Shown: piece by piece, positions 15,230 through 23,761 of the stretch
How the letters are laid out: each line of letters starts with the position of its first letter
Numbering within the stretch: position 1 is the first letter of the stretch
DNA from: Sulfitobacter maritimus
GTDB taxonomy: Bacteria > Pseudomonadota > Alphaproteobacteria > Rhodobacterales > Rhodobacteraceae
Assembly: GCF_013346665.1 (NCBI RefSeq)
Contig: NZ_JABVBB010000022.1
Coordinates: 1-64,000 of the forward strand
Direction: 5' to 3'
DNA: 64,000 nt
Notes under the pieces: model-generated
Database searches by the model: none
What the model was told of the DNA's origin: nothing
The model's input: the letters and a program-made list of their open reading frames with translations, nothing else
Position numbers and translations under genes: made by a program

Positions 15230-17763
15230 ATCGCGCCTCCTGCCAGCAGATAGGCCGCCGCTGTCATGCCGCCCATAATGGCCACGACCTTGGCGAATGT
15301 AGCGATCAGCAGGTTGGGCAGCATCTGACCCGGCTTGACCGCGCCCACGGCCTTGCGCAGCGCGTTGATCAGCGACCAGTAAAGCACCACGGCAAGATAT
15401 CCCGCTACAAATGCAAACAGCGCCCAGCCCACGGCGGCATAAGCCGAAGCATAGGGATCGACCGGCTGGATCGACAGGAACAGCAACGCGCCCAAGCCAA
15501 TGGCGCCCACCGCAAGCCCGAGATCAACCGCGATCACCGGCGTGACCTTGGCCCCAAAGGCTGCCCGCCGACTGGCCCAGCTGAACAGCAGCAGACTCAA
15601 AGCGGCGAGCGCTGCCAGACCTGCCATCAGCGGATCAGCGGCAGGGGTCGTTTCGGCCCAATGGGGCTGCGTATTCCACAGGTACAGCCCGGCAAAAAGC
15701 AGCGAGGCAAAGAGCGCGAAAGAGATCAGCATCGTTCCCACCACCGCGATATGCAGATGGCTGCGCGGATCGACGACATTGACCGGCAGGCGCAATCCGC
15801 GCAAACCGCTGTCCCGGCGCACGCCGCTGTCCGACGGTTCCCAAATCCACGCGGTAATGCCAATGAGTGCGATGGCAAAGCCGACTGCCACCAGCCAATA
15901 GGCCGAAGCCAGCGTCGCGGCAAAGCCAAGCGCCAAGCCAAAGGCCGAGATCAGCGGCGTCCATGTGGGATGCGGCAGCCGCACGATCTGCATCGGCGCG
16001 CCGGTGATTGGATCATTGCCCATGGTCTCGCGCCGGTGGTCGGTGCAGGGTCGCAAGGCACCCTCGACCTGCGGTGCCGGACGGTCCAACAGTTCAGGTT
16101 GATCCCACAGCGGCTCGCGCGAGCGGACTTCAGGGATGGCATGAAAGTTAAACCCCGGCGGGATCGGCGTATAGAGCCATTCCAGCGTGCCAGCGCCCCA
16201 AGGATTGCGTCGCGCCCGCAGCCCGTGACGTTGGTGCCAGAAGAAGTCAAAGACGAAAAGCATCACCCCGGCGGCCAAAATGTAAGACCCGATCGAGGAC
16301 AGCATGTTGAGCCGGTCCCAGCCCAGCCCTTCGGGGTAGCTGGCAATGCGCCGGGGCATCCCGCGCAGGCCGGTCAGATGCATCATGAAAAAGGCGATGT
16401 TAAAGCCGATAAACATCAGCCAGAACACCCACCGCCCGATGGTCTCGGACATCATGCGCCCGGTAAATTGCGGCATCCAATAGTAGAGCGCGCCGAACAT
16501 CGGAAAGATAAATCCGCCGATCAGGACATAGTGCAGATGCGCGACGATAAAGTAGCTGTCATGGGCTTGAAGGTTGAAGGGTACAGCAGCGATCATCACG
16601 CCGGTGAAGCCCCCGATGACAAAGATGAACAGAAAGCCCAAGATAAAGAGCATCGGCACATCCATACGCGGCCTGCCCTGTGCCAGCGTGGCAAGGAAGC
16701 AGAAAATCTGCACGCCCGTGGGGATCGCCACCATGGTCGAGGCTGCCGAAAATAGCGTCAGTGACATCACAGGCAGACCCGTGGCAAACATATGGTGGGC
16801 CCAGAGCCCGAAGCTGAGGAATCCCATTGTCACCACTGCCGCCACGGCGAAACCATAGCCAAAGAGCGGCTTGCCCACAAAGGTCGGCAGCATCGTCGCC
16901 ACCATCCCGGCAGCGGGCAGGAAGATGATATAGACCTCCGGGTGGCCAAAGAGCCAGAACAGGTGCTGCCAGAGCAATGGGTCGCCGCCGAGCGCGATGT
17001 CAAAGAAGGGCAGGCCGAGCAGCCGTTCCGCCTCTAAAAGGATCGAGCCGATGATCAGCGGCGGAAAGCCCACGGCGATCATGAAGGCGGTTACCAACAG
17101 ATACCACATGAAGATCGGCATCTTGGTCAGGCTCATCCCCGGCGCGCGGGTGCAAAGGATGGCGGCGATGATCTCGACCGCGGCGGTGACGGAGGCGATC
17201 TCGGCAAAGGTGATCCCGATGAGCCAGAAATCCGCCGAAAGGTCTTGCGTATAGGCGCTGGTCGAGAGCGGGACATACATGAACCAGCCGCCAGCGGGTG
17301 CCGCATCAAAGATAAAGGACGACAGCACGATGATGCCGCCGAAGAGATAGCAGTAGTAGCCAAAAGCCCCCAATCGCGGAAACACCAGATCGCGCGCGCC
17401 GACCATAAGCGGAATAAGATGCACCGCGAACCCTTCCAGCATGGGGATCGCAAAAAGGAACATCATGATCGTGCCATGCATGGTGAAGACCTGATTATAG
17501 GTCTCAGAGTCGAGGAAGGTATTGTCCGGCACGATAAGCTGCGTGCGGACCAGCAGCGCAAGGAAGCCAGCGATCAGGAAAAAGATGAAGCCGGTGACGA
17601 GGAAACGCTTGCCCACAACCCGGTGGCTGACCGAGGACAGATAGCGGATGCCCGGCGGGGCGTCCCAGATCCGCTCGAACCCCTTGTCCGGCTCGCCCTT
17701 GGCACTGCCGGAGTAGCTCTGATCCTCGGGCAGATCCACGACATATGCGGTACGATCAGTCAT
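15226..17763 (-). CDS. Cytochrome c oxidase subunit I-III fusion
   Basis: An 845-residue fused heme-copper oxidase. Residues ~40-560 are subunit I. His96 and His411 ligate low-spin heme, His409 ligates the high-spin heme, and His274, His323 and His324 ligate CuB. GHPEVY holds Glu276 and the cross-linked Tyr278. Asp125 marks the D-channel entry. The K-channel lysine position is Gln352 (IPTGVQIF), and the position matching R. sphaeroides Asn139 is Gly132. Residues ~600-845 form a subunit III-like membrane domain with seven or so helices. The flanking subunit II gene overlaps by 4 bp. The enzyme reduces O2 with cytochrome c electrons; pumping efficiency cannot be inferred. Confidence 0.92.
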   Translation of the reverse strand: MTDRTAYVVDLPEDQSYSGSAKGEPDKGFERIWDAPPGIRYLSSVSHRVVGKRFLVTGFIFFLIAGFLALLVRTQLIVPDNTFLDSETYNQVFTMHGTIMMFLFAIPMLEGFAVHLIPLMVGARDLVFPRLGAFGYYCYLFGGIIVLSSFIFDAAPAGGWFMYVPLSTSAYTQDLSADFWLIGITFAEIASVTAAVEIIAAILCTRAPGMSLTKMPIFMWYLLVTAFMIAVGFPPLIIGSILLEAERLLGLPFFDIALGGDPLLWQHLFWLFGHPEVYIIFLPAAGMVATMLPTFVGKPLFGYGFAVAAVVTMGFLSFGLWAHHMFATGLPVMSLTLFSAASTMVAIPTGVQIFCFLATLAQGRPRMDVPMLFILGFLFIFVIGGFTGVMIAAVPFNLQAHDSYFIVAHLHYVLIGGFIFPMFGALYYWMPQFTGRMMSETIGRWVFWLMFIGFNIAFFMMHLTGLRGMPRRIASYPEGLGWDRLNMLSSIGSYILAAGVMLFVFDFFWHQRHGLRARRNPWGAGTLEWLYTPIPPGFNFHAIPEVRSREPLWDQPELLDRPAPQVEGALRPCTDHRRETMGNDPITGAPMQIVRLPHPTWTPLISAFGLALGFAATLASAYWLVAVGFAIALIGITAWIWEPSDSGVRRDSGLRGLRLPVNVVDPRSHLHIAVVGTMLISFALFASLLFAGLYLWNTQPHWAETTPAADPLMAGLAALAALSLLLFSWASRRAAFGAKVTPVIAVDLGLAVGAIGLGALLFLSIQPVDPYASAYAAVGWALFAFVAGYLAVVLYWSLINALRKAVGAVKPGQMLPNLLIATFAKVVAIMGGMTAAAYLLAGGAI

Positions 17764-18701
17764 TTAAGGCTCGCCAGATAGGCCGAGAGCGCGCGCAGGT
17801 CCGGCCCCGGCAGATGGTTGTAAGAAGGCATTTTGGCGCCCGGTTTCATCGCGGTCGGGTCTGCGATCCAACCTGCTAGCGTGCCTTGGTTCATGCGGTA
17901 CATCCCTGCCGCAAGGCTACCGCGCCCACCGACGCGGGTCAGGTCAGGTCCAAGCGTTCCGGTTTCCGCCACGCCGCGAATGGTGTGACAGGCGGGGCAG
18001 CCGGCTTCGACGAAGACTTCGCGCCCGCGTGTCAGTTCCGTGGTGACCGCGTCACGGGCTTCGCCGCTGCTGCGCTCTATCCAAGCATCAAACTCTTCGG
18101 GCTCCAGCACAACCACCTCAAAGGCCATTTTAGGGTGCGACAGCCCGCAAAACTCAGCACACTGCCCGCGAAAGCGCCCGGTCTCGGTGGCCATGACAGG
18201 CAAGCTGTTCACCCGGCCTGGGATCATGTCCATCTTGCCGGTAAGCTTTGGCACCCAGAAGGAATGGATCACATCGCTGGATTTCAGACGAAATGTGACG
18301 GGGCGGTCTTTGGGAATGACGATCTCATTGGCGCCGCGCATGGCCCAGCCTTCGGGGTCATAGACCACGTCCCACCAGAACTGCTTGCCGGTCACCTCAA
18401 TAACCAGCGCTTCGGGGTCTTCCGAGGTGATGCGTTGCAGGATGACGGTGGAAAAGCCCATGAGGATCAGCACCGAGACCAGCGGCAAAGCGATCCCGCC
18501 GGTCCATATCCACCAATGGCGCGGGGCGAGCTTGCCCGACACCACCGCCCAGATAAAGATCAAGAGCAGGACGAAAAGCACCCCGAAAGCCACGGTCATG
18601 CCGATGGTCAGCCCGTTGATCGCGCTGGCACCGACGCCTTCCGGCGACAGCGCCGATTGCACGCCATATTCGCCAAGAGTGGACTTTGCCGGATCACTCA
18701 T
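17760..18701 (-). CDS. Cytochrome c oxidase subunit II with heme-c tail
   Basis: A 313-residue protein. Two N-terminal membrane helices (~30-55 and ~66-88) lead to a periplasmic CuA domain with His146, Cys181, Glu183, Cys185, His189 and Met192 (motif GQCAEFCGLSHPKM). A C-terminal cytochrome c domain follows (Cys235-x2-Cys238-His239, Met in GAKMPSYNHL). This caa3-like layout lets the oxidase take electrons through its own heme. It overlaps both neighbours by 4 bp. No lipobox is visible. Confidence 0.93.
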   Translation of the reverse strand: MSDPAKSTLGEYGVQSALSPEGVGASAINGLTIGMTVAFGVLFVLLLIFIWAVVSGKLAPRHWWIWTGGIALPLVSVLILMGFSTVILQRITSEDPEALVIEVTGKQFWWDVVYDPEGWAMRGANEIVIPKDRPVTFRLKSSDVIHSFWVPKLTGKMDMIPGRVNSLPVMATETGRFRGQCAEFCGLSHPKMAFEVVVLEPEEFDAWIERSSGEARDAVTTELTRGREVFVEAGCPACHTIRGVAETGTLGPDLTRVGGRGSLAAGMYRMNQGTLAGWIADPTAMKPGAKMPSYNHLPGPDLRALSAYLASLK

Positions 18702-19198
18702 TCCCGCGCCTCCGATCCGAGCAGATAGGCCGCAATGTCCCGCGCTTCCTCGCGTTTAAGGCCGAGGTTCGGCATCGCGGTCGCAGGGCTATGGGCCGGT
18801 GGGTTCATCAGCCAGCGGGTCAGATCACCGGGGCGGTTGGGCAGCACGCCCGCGACATAGGACTGCCGCGCGAAACCATGCAGATCGGGGCCAACGGTGC
18901 CCTGCGCATCGCGCAGACCCGGCACGCGGTGGCAGGCACCGCAACCGTTCGATCTGATCAAATCAACCCCACGCTGCGGGTCGGCATCGAGAAACCGGCG
19001 CGCGGCTGCTTCATAGTCAGGCGTCTTTTCCACCAACCCTTGCCGGATATTGATCCGGTACCAATCCGAGACCTGCTGTGAGGCCTCTCGAACCGGCTCG
19101 GCCACGGCGGCAGCAAGGCTGCTCTGCGGCGGCAGGGCCGACCAGACCATCGCCAGGGCTGAGAGCAGCACAACCGATATGACGGTGAAAAGGCGCAT
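18698..19198 (-). CDS. Membrane-anchored monoheme cytochrome c
   Basis: A 166-residue protein with an N-terminal hydrophobic segment (FTVISVVLLSALAMVWSAL) that is either a signal peptide or an anchor. It has one heme site GCGACH and a methionine in TAMPNLGLKREEARDIAAYL near the C-terminus. The cytochrome domain resembles those attached to oxidase subunit II. It is coupled to the subunit II gene by a 4-bp overlap, so it is probably a dedicated electron donor or an extra oxidase subunit. Confidence 0.85.
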   Translation of the reverse strand: MRLFTVISVVLLSALAMVWSALPPQSSLAAAVAEPVREASQQVSDWYRINIRQGLVEKTPDYEAAARRFLDADPQRGVDLIRSNGCGACHRVPGLRDAQGTVGPDLHGFARQSYVAGVLPNRPGDLTRWLMNPPAHSPATAMPNLGLKREEARDIAAYLLGSEARE

Positions 19199-19207
19199 CC
19201 CGTCAGC

Positions 19208-20026
19208 TCACTGCGTCGGCGCCGTTGAAGGCTCCAACAGCGGGGAGGTTTCAGGGGGCAGCGGTTGAGTTGGGCGGACGCGGTTGTAATAGGCGCTGAC
19301 GGCTTCGATGTCATGCTGGGTCATCTTCTTGGCGATGGCGGACATGACATTGTCCACATCATTGTCGCGTTTGCCTTCCTTCCACATCTGCAATTGGTGT
19401 TCCATGTAGCTGGCATATTGCCCGGCGAGATAGGGGACAGAGGGCGGATTGCCGAGGCCACTTGGGCCGTGACAGTTCACGCAGGCCGGCACGCCGCGTT
19501 CGGCAGAACCCACCGCGCCCAATTGCCCGCCCCATTGCAGGGTCATCCCATCCACATCGCCCAAGGGCGGCGTATAGGGGGCTGAAATCGTGGCGTAATA
19601 GGCAGCGACCGCTTCCATCTCTTCCTCGGTCAGTTTCTTGGCGATGCCTGACATCACGCGGTTCTGCCGATCACCAGAGGCGTAGTCTTTCAACTGTTTG
19701 TAGGTGTACCAGCCGGCTTGCCCTGCAAGCCTTGGGAAGGCGCCCGACCCGTCGCCGGTGCCATCGCCGCCGTGGCACGTGATACAGGCCATGCCGCTGT
19801 CGCCCGCCTCAGATCCGCCCATTGCGACGAGCCGCCCAAGCTCTAGCACATCGTCGTCGACTTCGGTGTTCACCGTCGCATTGAAACGCAGAACATCGTC
19901 TTGCAGGCGCTGCTCCATCGCGGGAATCCCCGGCGCGGCTTCGTAGTTCTGCGCCCGGATGAAGCCGGCAGAAATGCCAAGTACGGCGAGTGCGCTACAG
20001 GTCGTCAGAACGGTGCGGAATGTCAT
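19208..20026 (-). CDS. Diheme cytochrome c (c4-like) of the GMC-oxidase operon
   Basis: A 272-residue exported protein with two cytochrome domains: CITCHGGDG and CVNCHGPSG, each followed by a conserved FPRLAGQ / VPYLAGQYASY stretch and a Met-Ser-x-IAKK segment (VMSGIAKKLTEEE, VMSAIAKKMTQHD). The signal peptide runs to about residue 25. It lies 22 bp after the GMC flavoprotein and 9 bp before the monoheme cytochrome. It therefore likely takes the place of the triheme subunit found in classic FAD-dependent glucose or gluconate dehydrogenases. Confidence 0.9.
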   Translation of the reverse strand: MTFRTVLTTCSALAVLGISAGFIRAQNYEAAPGIPAMEQRLQDDVLRFNATVNTEVDDDVLELGRLVAMGGSEAGDSGMACITCHGGDGTGDGSGAFPRLAGQAGWYTYKQLKDYASGDRQNRVMSGIAKKLTEEEMEAVAAYYATISAPYTPPLGDVDGMTLQWGGQLGAVGSAERGVPACVNCHGPSGLGNPPSVPYLAGQYASYMEHQLQMWKEGKRDNDVDNVMSAIAKKMTQHDIEAVSAYYNRVRPTQPLPPETSPLLEPSTAPTQ

Positions 20027-20048
20027 GGGTCGGTCCTTTCGATCTGTC

Positions 20049-21836
20049 TTAGGCGTCCATCAAGGGGGCGGGGTTGGGCAGGTAGTCGCGTTTCATATGT
20101 TCCAGCGTCCAATAGGCGAGGCCCATCAGCGGCCCGGTCGGGTTGTAGCCAAGGTTTTGCGGGAAGAGACATGCGCCAAAGACGAAGACGTTGTGATGGT
20201 CCCACATCTGGCCATAGCGGTTGACCACGCTGGTCTCAGGGTCCGTGCCAATGACCGCACCGCCGACGTTATGGGTGGTTTGATAGGGGACGATGTCATA
20301 GTGCTTATCGACTGCGGCATTATTGGTGCCGCTGACGGAGGTCACATTGTCCATCTCCCGCGCGACATCCATCGCGCGTTGCATGACGTAGTCCGACATC
20401 TTGCGGTCGTTTTCGGGGAAGTCAAAGGTCATCCGCAGCAGCGGGCGGCCAAAGCTGTCGGTCCATGTGGGGTCGAGGTCGAGGTAGTTCTCAGGCGTCG
20501 AGACCGAGGAGCCATGCACCACCAGATCAGCATGGTGGTTGTAGTTCTCGCGCACCGCTTGCTTCCATTCCGCGCCCCATTTCGGCGTGCCTTCGGGGAC
20601 CGGTTGATAGCCGATGGGGCGGCCATGGTACTGCTTGCAGGCGATATAGCCGCCGCCGACGAAGCCCAGATCGCTATGATCGAAATTGTCGCCATTGTAA
20701 TCGTCGATTACCACGCCAAGCGCACCCGCGCCCATATAGGGGTCTGTCTCCACGCTCTTGTCGAAAAAGGCATCAACCCCGGCGACGGTCTGATAGCTGT
20801 AGTTGCGGCCCACTACGCCGGTGCGGGTTTCGGGATCATAAGGTTTGCCCAAGCCGGAAACGAGCATCAGATGCACGTTCCAGAGAGCATAGGCGTTCAT
20901 GCAGATCGTGTCAGCGGGCTGGAACACTTCCTCGCCGTTCGCATCCAGATAGATCGCGCCTGTGGCGGTCTTGCCGTCTTCGCTCTTCTCGATCCGCAGC
21001 ACTTGGGCATCGAAGCGGATTTCAAAGTTCTCATGGTCTTTGATCTGGTCATAGACACAGATGATCGGGTCGGCCTTGGCGTAATAGCCGCAGCCAAAAC
21101 GCTCGCAAAAACCGCAATAGGTGCAAGGGTGTAGCTGCGCTCCATAGGGGTTTTCATAGGCTTTCGTCACATTGGCGGAGGGCATGGGGAATGGGTTCAG
21201 ACCCATGCGCGCGGCGGCTTCGCCAAAGAGCGTGTTGGATATTGGCTGGCGCATCGGCGGGTTGGGGTAATCCGCGCTACGCGGCCCTTCAAAGACATTA
21301 CCACCGGCGCGGGCTTCACCGCCAAGGTTGCCCGCAAAACCGGCAGCGCCACAAATGCGCTCAAAAAAATCGAGATGCGGTTCAAGCTCTTCATAGGTCA
21401 CGCCCCAGTCCTGCACGCTAAGCTCTGGGCCGATAAAATCTTTGCCATAGCGGTCTTCGTAATGGCTGCGCATTTGCAGGTCTGAGGGCAGAGGCCGCCA
21501 GATTTGCCCGTTCCAATGAATGCCCGCACCTCCAAGGCCAGAGCCGGGGAGAAACGACCCCAATCGCCGCATCGGCAGCGCCTGCTGGTCCCGGTTGTTG
21601 CGGATGGTGAGGGTCTCTTTCTTGACGTCCATCATATGCGAATACCGATGGGCGTATTTTAACTCGTCATGTTCCTCGGGCGCGCCAAAGGAGGTTGCCG
21701 TGTGCCGTTTCTTGCCGCGTTCCAGCACCACGCAGCGTTGTCCGGCATGGGTCAACTCATAGGCAGCGGTCAGGCCCGTCCAGCCGCCGCCAATGATCAA
21801 AACATCGGTCTTGGGGAGCTTTCTTGGCGCCATCAA
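20049..21836 (-). CDS. GMC-family FAD oxidoreductase, catalytic subunit
   Basis: A 595-residue flavoprotein. It has an FAD-binding GGGWTG motif at residues 16-21, a GMC N-domain with GSGLGGAGIHWNGQ (98-111) and a GMC C-domain with the catalytic His near residue 521 (TTHNVGG) and NPTGPLMG. A cysteine cluster at Cys238, Cys241, Cys244 and Cys249 resembles the iron-sulfur site of FAD-dependent glucose/gluconate/fructose dehydrogenases. It has no signal peptide. The upstream overlapping gene encodes a Tat-bearing Gluc3 subunit that should carry it across the membrane. It oxidises an alcohol or sugar in the periplasm; the substrate is unknown. Confidence 0.9.
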   Translation of the reverse strand: MMAPRKLPKTDVLIIGGGWTGLTAAYELTHAGQRCVVLERGKKRHTATSFGAPEEHDELKYAHRYSHMMDVKKETLTIRNNRDQQALPMRRLGSFLPGSGLGGAGIHWNGQIWRPLPSDLQMRSHYEDRYGKDFIGPELSVQDWGVTYEELEPHLDFFERICGAAGFAGNLGGEARAGGNVFEGPRSADYPNPPMRQPISNTLFGEAAARMGLNPFPMPSANVTKAYENPYGAQLHPCTYCGFCERFGCGYYAKADPIICVYDQIKDHENFEIRFDAQVLRIEKSEDGKTATGAIYLDANGEEVFQPADTICMNAYALWNVHLMLVSGLGKPYDPETRTGVVGRNYSYQTVAGVDAFFDKSVETDPYMGAGALGVVIDDYNGDNFDHSDLGFVGGGYIACKQYHGRPIGYQPVPEGTPKWGAEWKQAVRENYNHHADLVVHGSSVSTPENYLDLDPTWTDSFGRPLLRMTFDFPENDRKMSDYVMQRAMDVAREMDNVTSVSGTNNAAVDKHYDIVPYQTTHNVGGAVIGTDPETSVVNRYGQMWDHHNVFVFGACLFPQNLGYNPTGPLMGLAYWTLEHMKRDYLPNPAPLMDA

Positions 21837-22522
21837 TCAGACCCTCCGCCAATCGCACGGGGCGGGTAGGGCGTACCGCCTCTGTCATGGGCGATGCCGC
21901 GCGGGGGCGGCGTGACAGAGCGTTTGTCTGCGTCAACACGCTCGGTATAGTAGGCGTGCGCACCCGGAAAGCCGACCATGCGCCAACCCGCGTAGTCGTG
22001 ATTGCCCAAGTAGATTGGATCGGCGAAATACCCCTGTTTCGTCAGCTTCCACAGTTCCGCGATCAACGTGCCGACGATATCGTCGCGTTCTGACATCTGC
22101 TCAACGTGATCCGCCCGCGCCGTGGCGTCCATAGTGGCGATGTCACCCAACTGACCTGCCTGCTCGATCCCCTGCCGCAAAAGCTGTGCGGGGGTGAACT
22201 TAAGCTGATAGCCCTGTTCTGGGACGGCACCGGAGGGGAAGGGCGGGTCAAGGTACAGACCTTCGCCTGCGCCGTAAGCTGTGGCCATCTGAAAATCGAT
22301 GAAATCCACGACACCTGCTTGCGAGGCGGACGGGAAGTCGTCCTGCGGGATGAACACATCTGCGACGGCGGCGATCCACTGGGCTTCGGCATCGGTAAAG
22401 AAGGACCACGGCCTATCGTCTTGGGCAGCAAAGGCGTGGGAGACGGGAAGTCCGGCACCTGCAACACCGGCACCAAGTGCGATTTGGGCTAAAATAGCTC
22501 GTCGAGAATAGAGCTTTGCCAT
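21833..22522 (-). CDS. Gluconate 2-dehydrogenase subunit 3-like, Tat-exported
   Basis: A 229-residue small subunit of a GMC dehydrogenase. The twin-arginine signal is at residues 6-11 (SRRAIL) followed by a hydrophobic AQIALGAGVAGAGLPVSHAFA stretch; the Gluc_2DH_3 domain follows (~40-200). In related enzymes this subunit is needed to export and stabilise the FAD subunit. It is the first gene of the minus operon and overlaps the GMC gene by 4 bp. The start lies about 40 bp downstream of an EcfG-type promoter. Confidence 0.88.
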   Translation of the reverse strand: MAKLYSRRAILAQIALGAGVAGAGLPVSHAFAAQDDRPWSFFTDAEAQWIAAVADVFIPQDDFPSASQAGVVDFIDFQMATAYGAGEGLYLDPPFPSGAVPEQGYQLKFTPAQLLRQGIEQAGQLGDIATMDATARADHVEQMSERDDIVGTLIAELWKLTKQGYFADPIYLGNHDYAGWRMVGFPGAHAYYTERVDADKRSVTPPPRGIAHDRGGTPYPPRAIGGGSD

Positions 22523-22562
22523 GAAATAAGGCTCCGCTTGAAAATAGGTCTATCATCACCCC

Positions 22563-22587
22563 AACGGTAAACTTCCTGTGTGGTTCC
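22563..22587 (-). promoter_or_regulatory. EcfG-type promoter candidate for the GMC-oxidase operon
   Basis: On the minus strand GGAAC (22587-22583) and CGTT (22566-22563) are separated by 16 bp. The start codon of the first gene is about 40 bp downstream at 22522. The -35 is half of a perfect palindrome GTTCCGGAAC (22583-22592) that also presents GGAAC toward the divergent exchanger gene. Confidence 0.65.
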
Positions 22588-22652
22588 GGAACTTTTTAAA
22601 TCTTTTGGCCTGCTTGCGTGAACGTATTAAGCCGGCCGCGCGTTGGCTGATC

Positions 22653-23669
22653 ATGTTTGCAAGCCTTTCTACCCCGATCCTTTTCGCGCTTGGCGGTCTT
22701 GCCGGGCTCATCATTCTTGTGACCGGCTACCGTATGACGGGGCTGAGCGACCAGATTGCGGACCGCACCGGCTGGGGCGAGGCACTGGTCGGCGCGGCGC
22801 TGCTGGGGGCGGCGACCTCCATGTCCGGCACGGTCGTTTCACTGACCTCGGCGTTGGATGGGCGGGCGTCATTGGCCTTTTCGAATGGCATCGGTGGCAT
22901 CGCGGCGCAGACAGCGTTTCTGGCCTTGGCCGATATGATCTATCGACGCGCCAATCTGGAACATGCGGCAGCCGATCTGGCGAATGTCTTTCAGGCGGGG
23001 CTTTTGCTGCTGCTGCTGACAGTGCCGCTGATGGCCTTCACCGCGCCGGAAGTTGCCTTTTTGGGCATCCATCCGGCCAGCATCGCGCTGTTTGCGCTTT
23101 ACGCCTACGGGATGCGCGCGACGGCCCGATTGCGCGAAGAGCCGATGTGGCACCCGGTATCCACCCCTGACACCCGCGCGGATGAGCCTGAAGATGACGA
23201 AGAGGCCGCAAAACCCGTCGGCGCTTTGGTCGTGCCGTTTCTGATCTTGCTGGTGTTGATGGGCCTCTCCGGTTTCGCCGTGGCACGGATTGCGGCGGAA
23301 ATCTCGGACCGGTTTAACCTTTCCGATACCGTGGTGGGTGCGACGATGACGGCGGTGCTTACGTCTCTGCCAGAGCTTGTCACCACATTGGTCGCGGTAC
23401 GGCGCGGGGCGCTGCAATTGGCCGTGGGCGGGATCATCGGCGGTAATACGTTCGACACGCTGTTTCTCACCTTGTCGGATATCGGCTATCGCAACGGCTC
23501 GCTCTATCACGCGATCACTGCGGATGACCTGTTCTGGCTTACCGTGGCAATGATGATGACGGCGATTCTGATCCTCGGGCTGATATTCCGGCAGCGCAAA
23601 GGGATCGGTTGGGAGAGTATTGGTCTCTTGGTGATCTACGCAGGCGCGCTTGCGGTGCAGGTTTTGTAA
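22653..23669 (+). CDS. CaCA-family cation exchanger
   Basis: A membrane protein of about 338 residues with two inverted halves of roughly five helices, separated by an acidic cytoplasmic loop (EPEDDEEAAKP). The second alpha repeat is canonical (LTSLPELVTTLVAVRRG, then GGIIGGNTFDTLFL). The first repeat reads ATSMSGTVVSLTSALDG and lacks the usual Pro-Glu, so one of the two ion-binding acids is missing. The cation may therefore not be Ca2+. The ATG at 22653 is preferred because it starts the first helix; an in-frame GTG at 22578 would overlap the divergent promoter region. Confidence 0.78.
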   Translation: MFASLSTPILFALGGLAGLIILVTGYRMTGLSDQIADRTGWGEALVGAALLGAATSMSGTVVSLTSALDGRASLAFSNGIGGIAAQTAFLALADMIYRRANLEHAAADLANVFQAGLLLLLLTVPLMAFTAPEVAFLGIHPASIALFALYAYGMRATARLREEPMWHPVSTPDTRADEPEDDEEAAKPVGALVVPFLILLVLMGLSGFAVARIAAEISDRFNLSDTVVGATMTAVLTSLPELVTTLVAVRRGALQLAVGGIIGGNTFDTLFLTLSDIGYRNGSLYHAITADDLFWLTVAMMMTAILILGLIFRQRKGIGWESIGLLVIYAGALAVQVL

Positions 23670-23683
23670 ATTCAAATAACAAG

Positions 23684-23708
23684 GGAACCATCTCATCAAA
23701 ATCCCGTT
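23684..23708 (+). promoter_or_regulatory. EcfG-type general-stress promoter candidate
   Basis: GGAAC at 23684-23688 and CGTT at 23705-23708 with a 16-bp spacer. The start codon of the PRC-barrel gene is 53 bp downstream. It may also serve the following symporter and channel genes. Confidence 0.65.
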
Positions 23709-23761
23709 ACTCCTGTGATGCTACCGGCTTTGCCCGACCGAATTTTCAGCAGGAGACAGTC

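Noticed and set aside
15661-16755. 364-codon plus-strand frame inside the oxidase gene
   Set aside because: Lies wholly opposite the subunit I-III gene, is rich in Arg/His/Gln and has no ribosome site or motif; an antisense shadow of a GC-rich gene.
19959-21134. 391-codon plus-strand frame opposite the GMC gene
   Set aside because: Antisense to the conserved GMC oxidoreductase and the start of the cytochrome gene; composition typical of a shadow frame.
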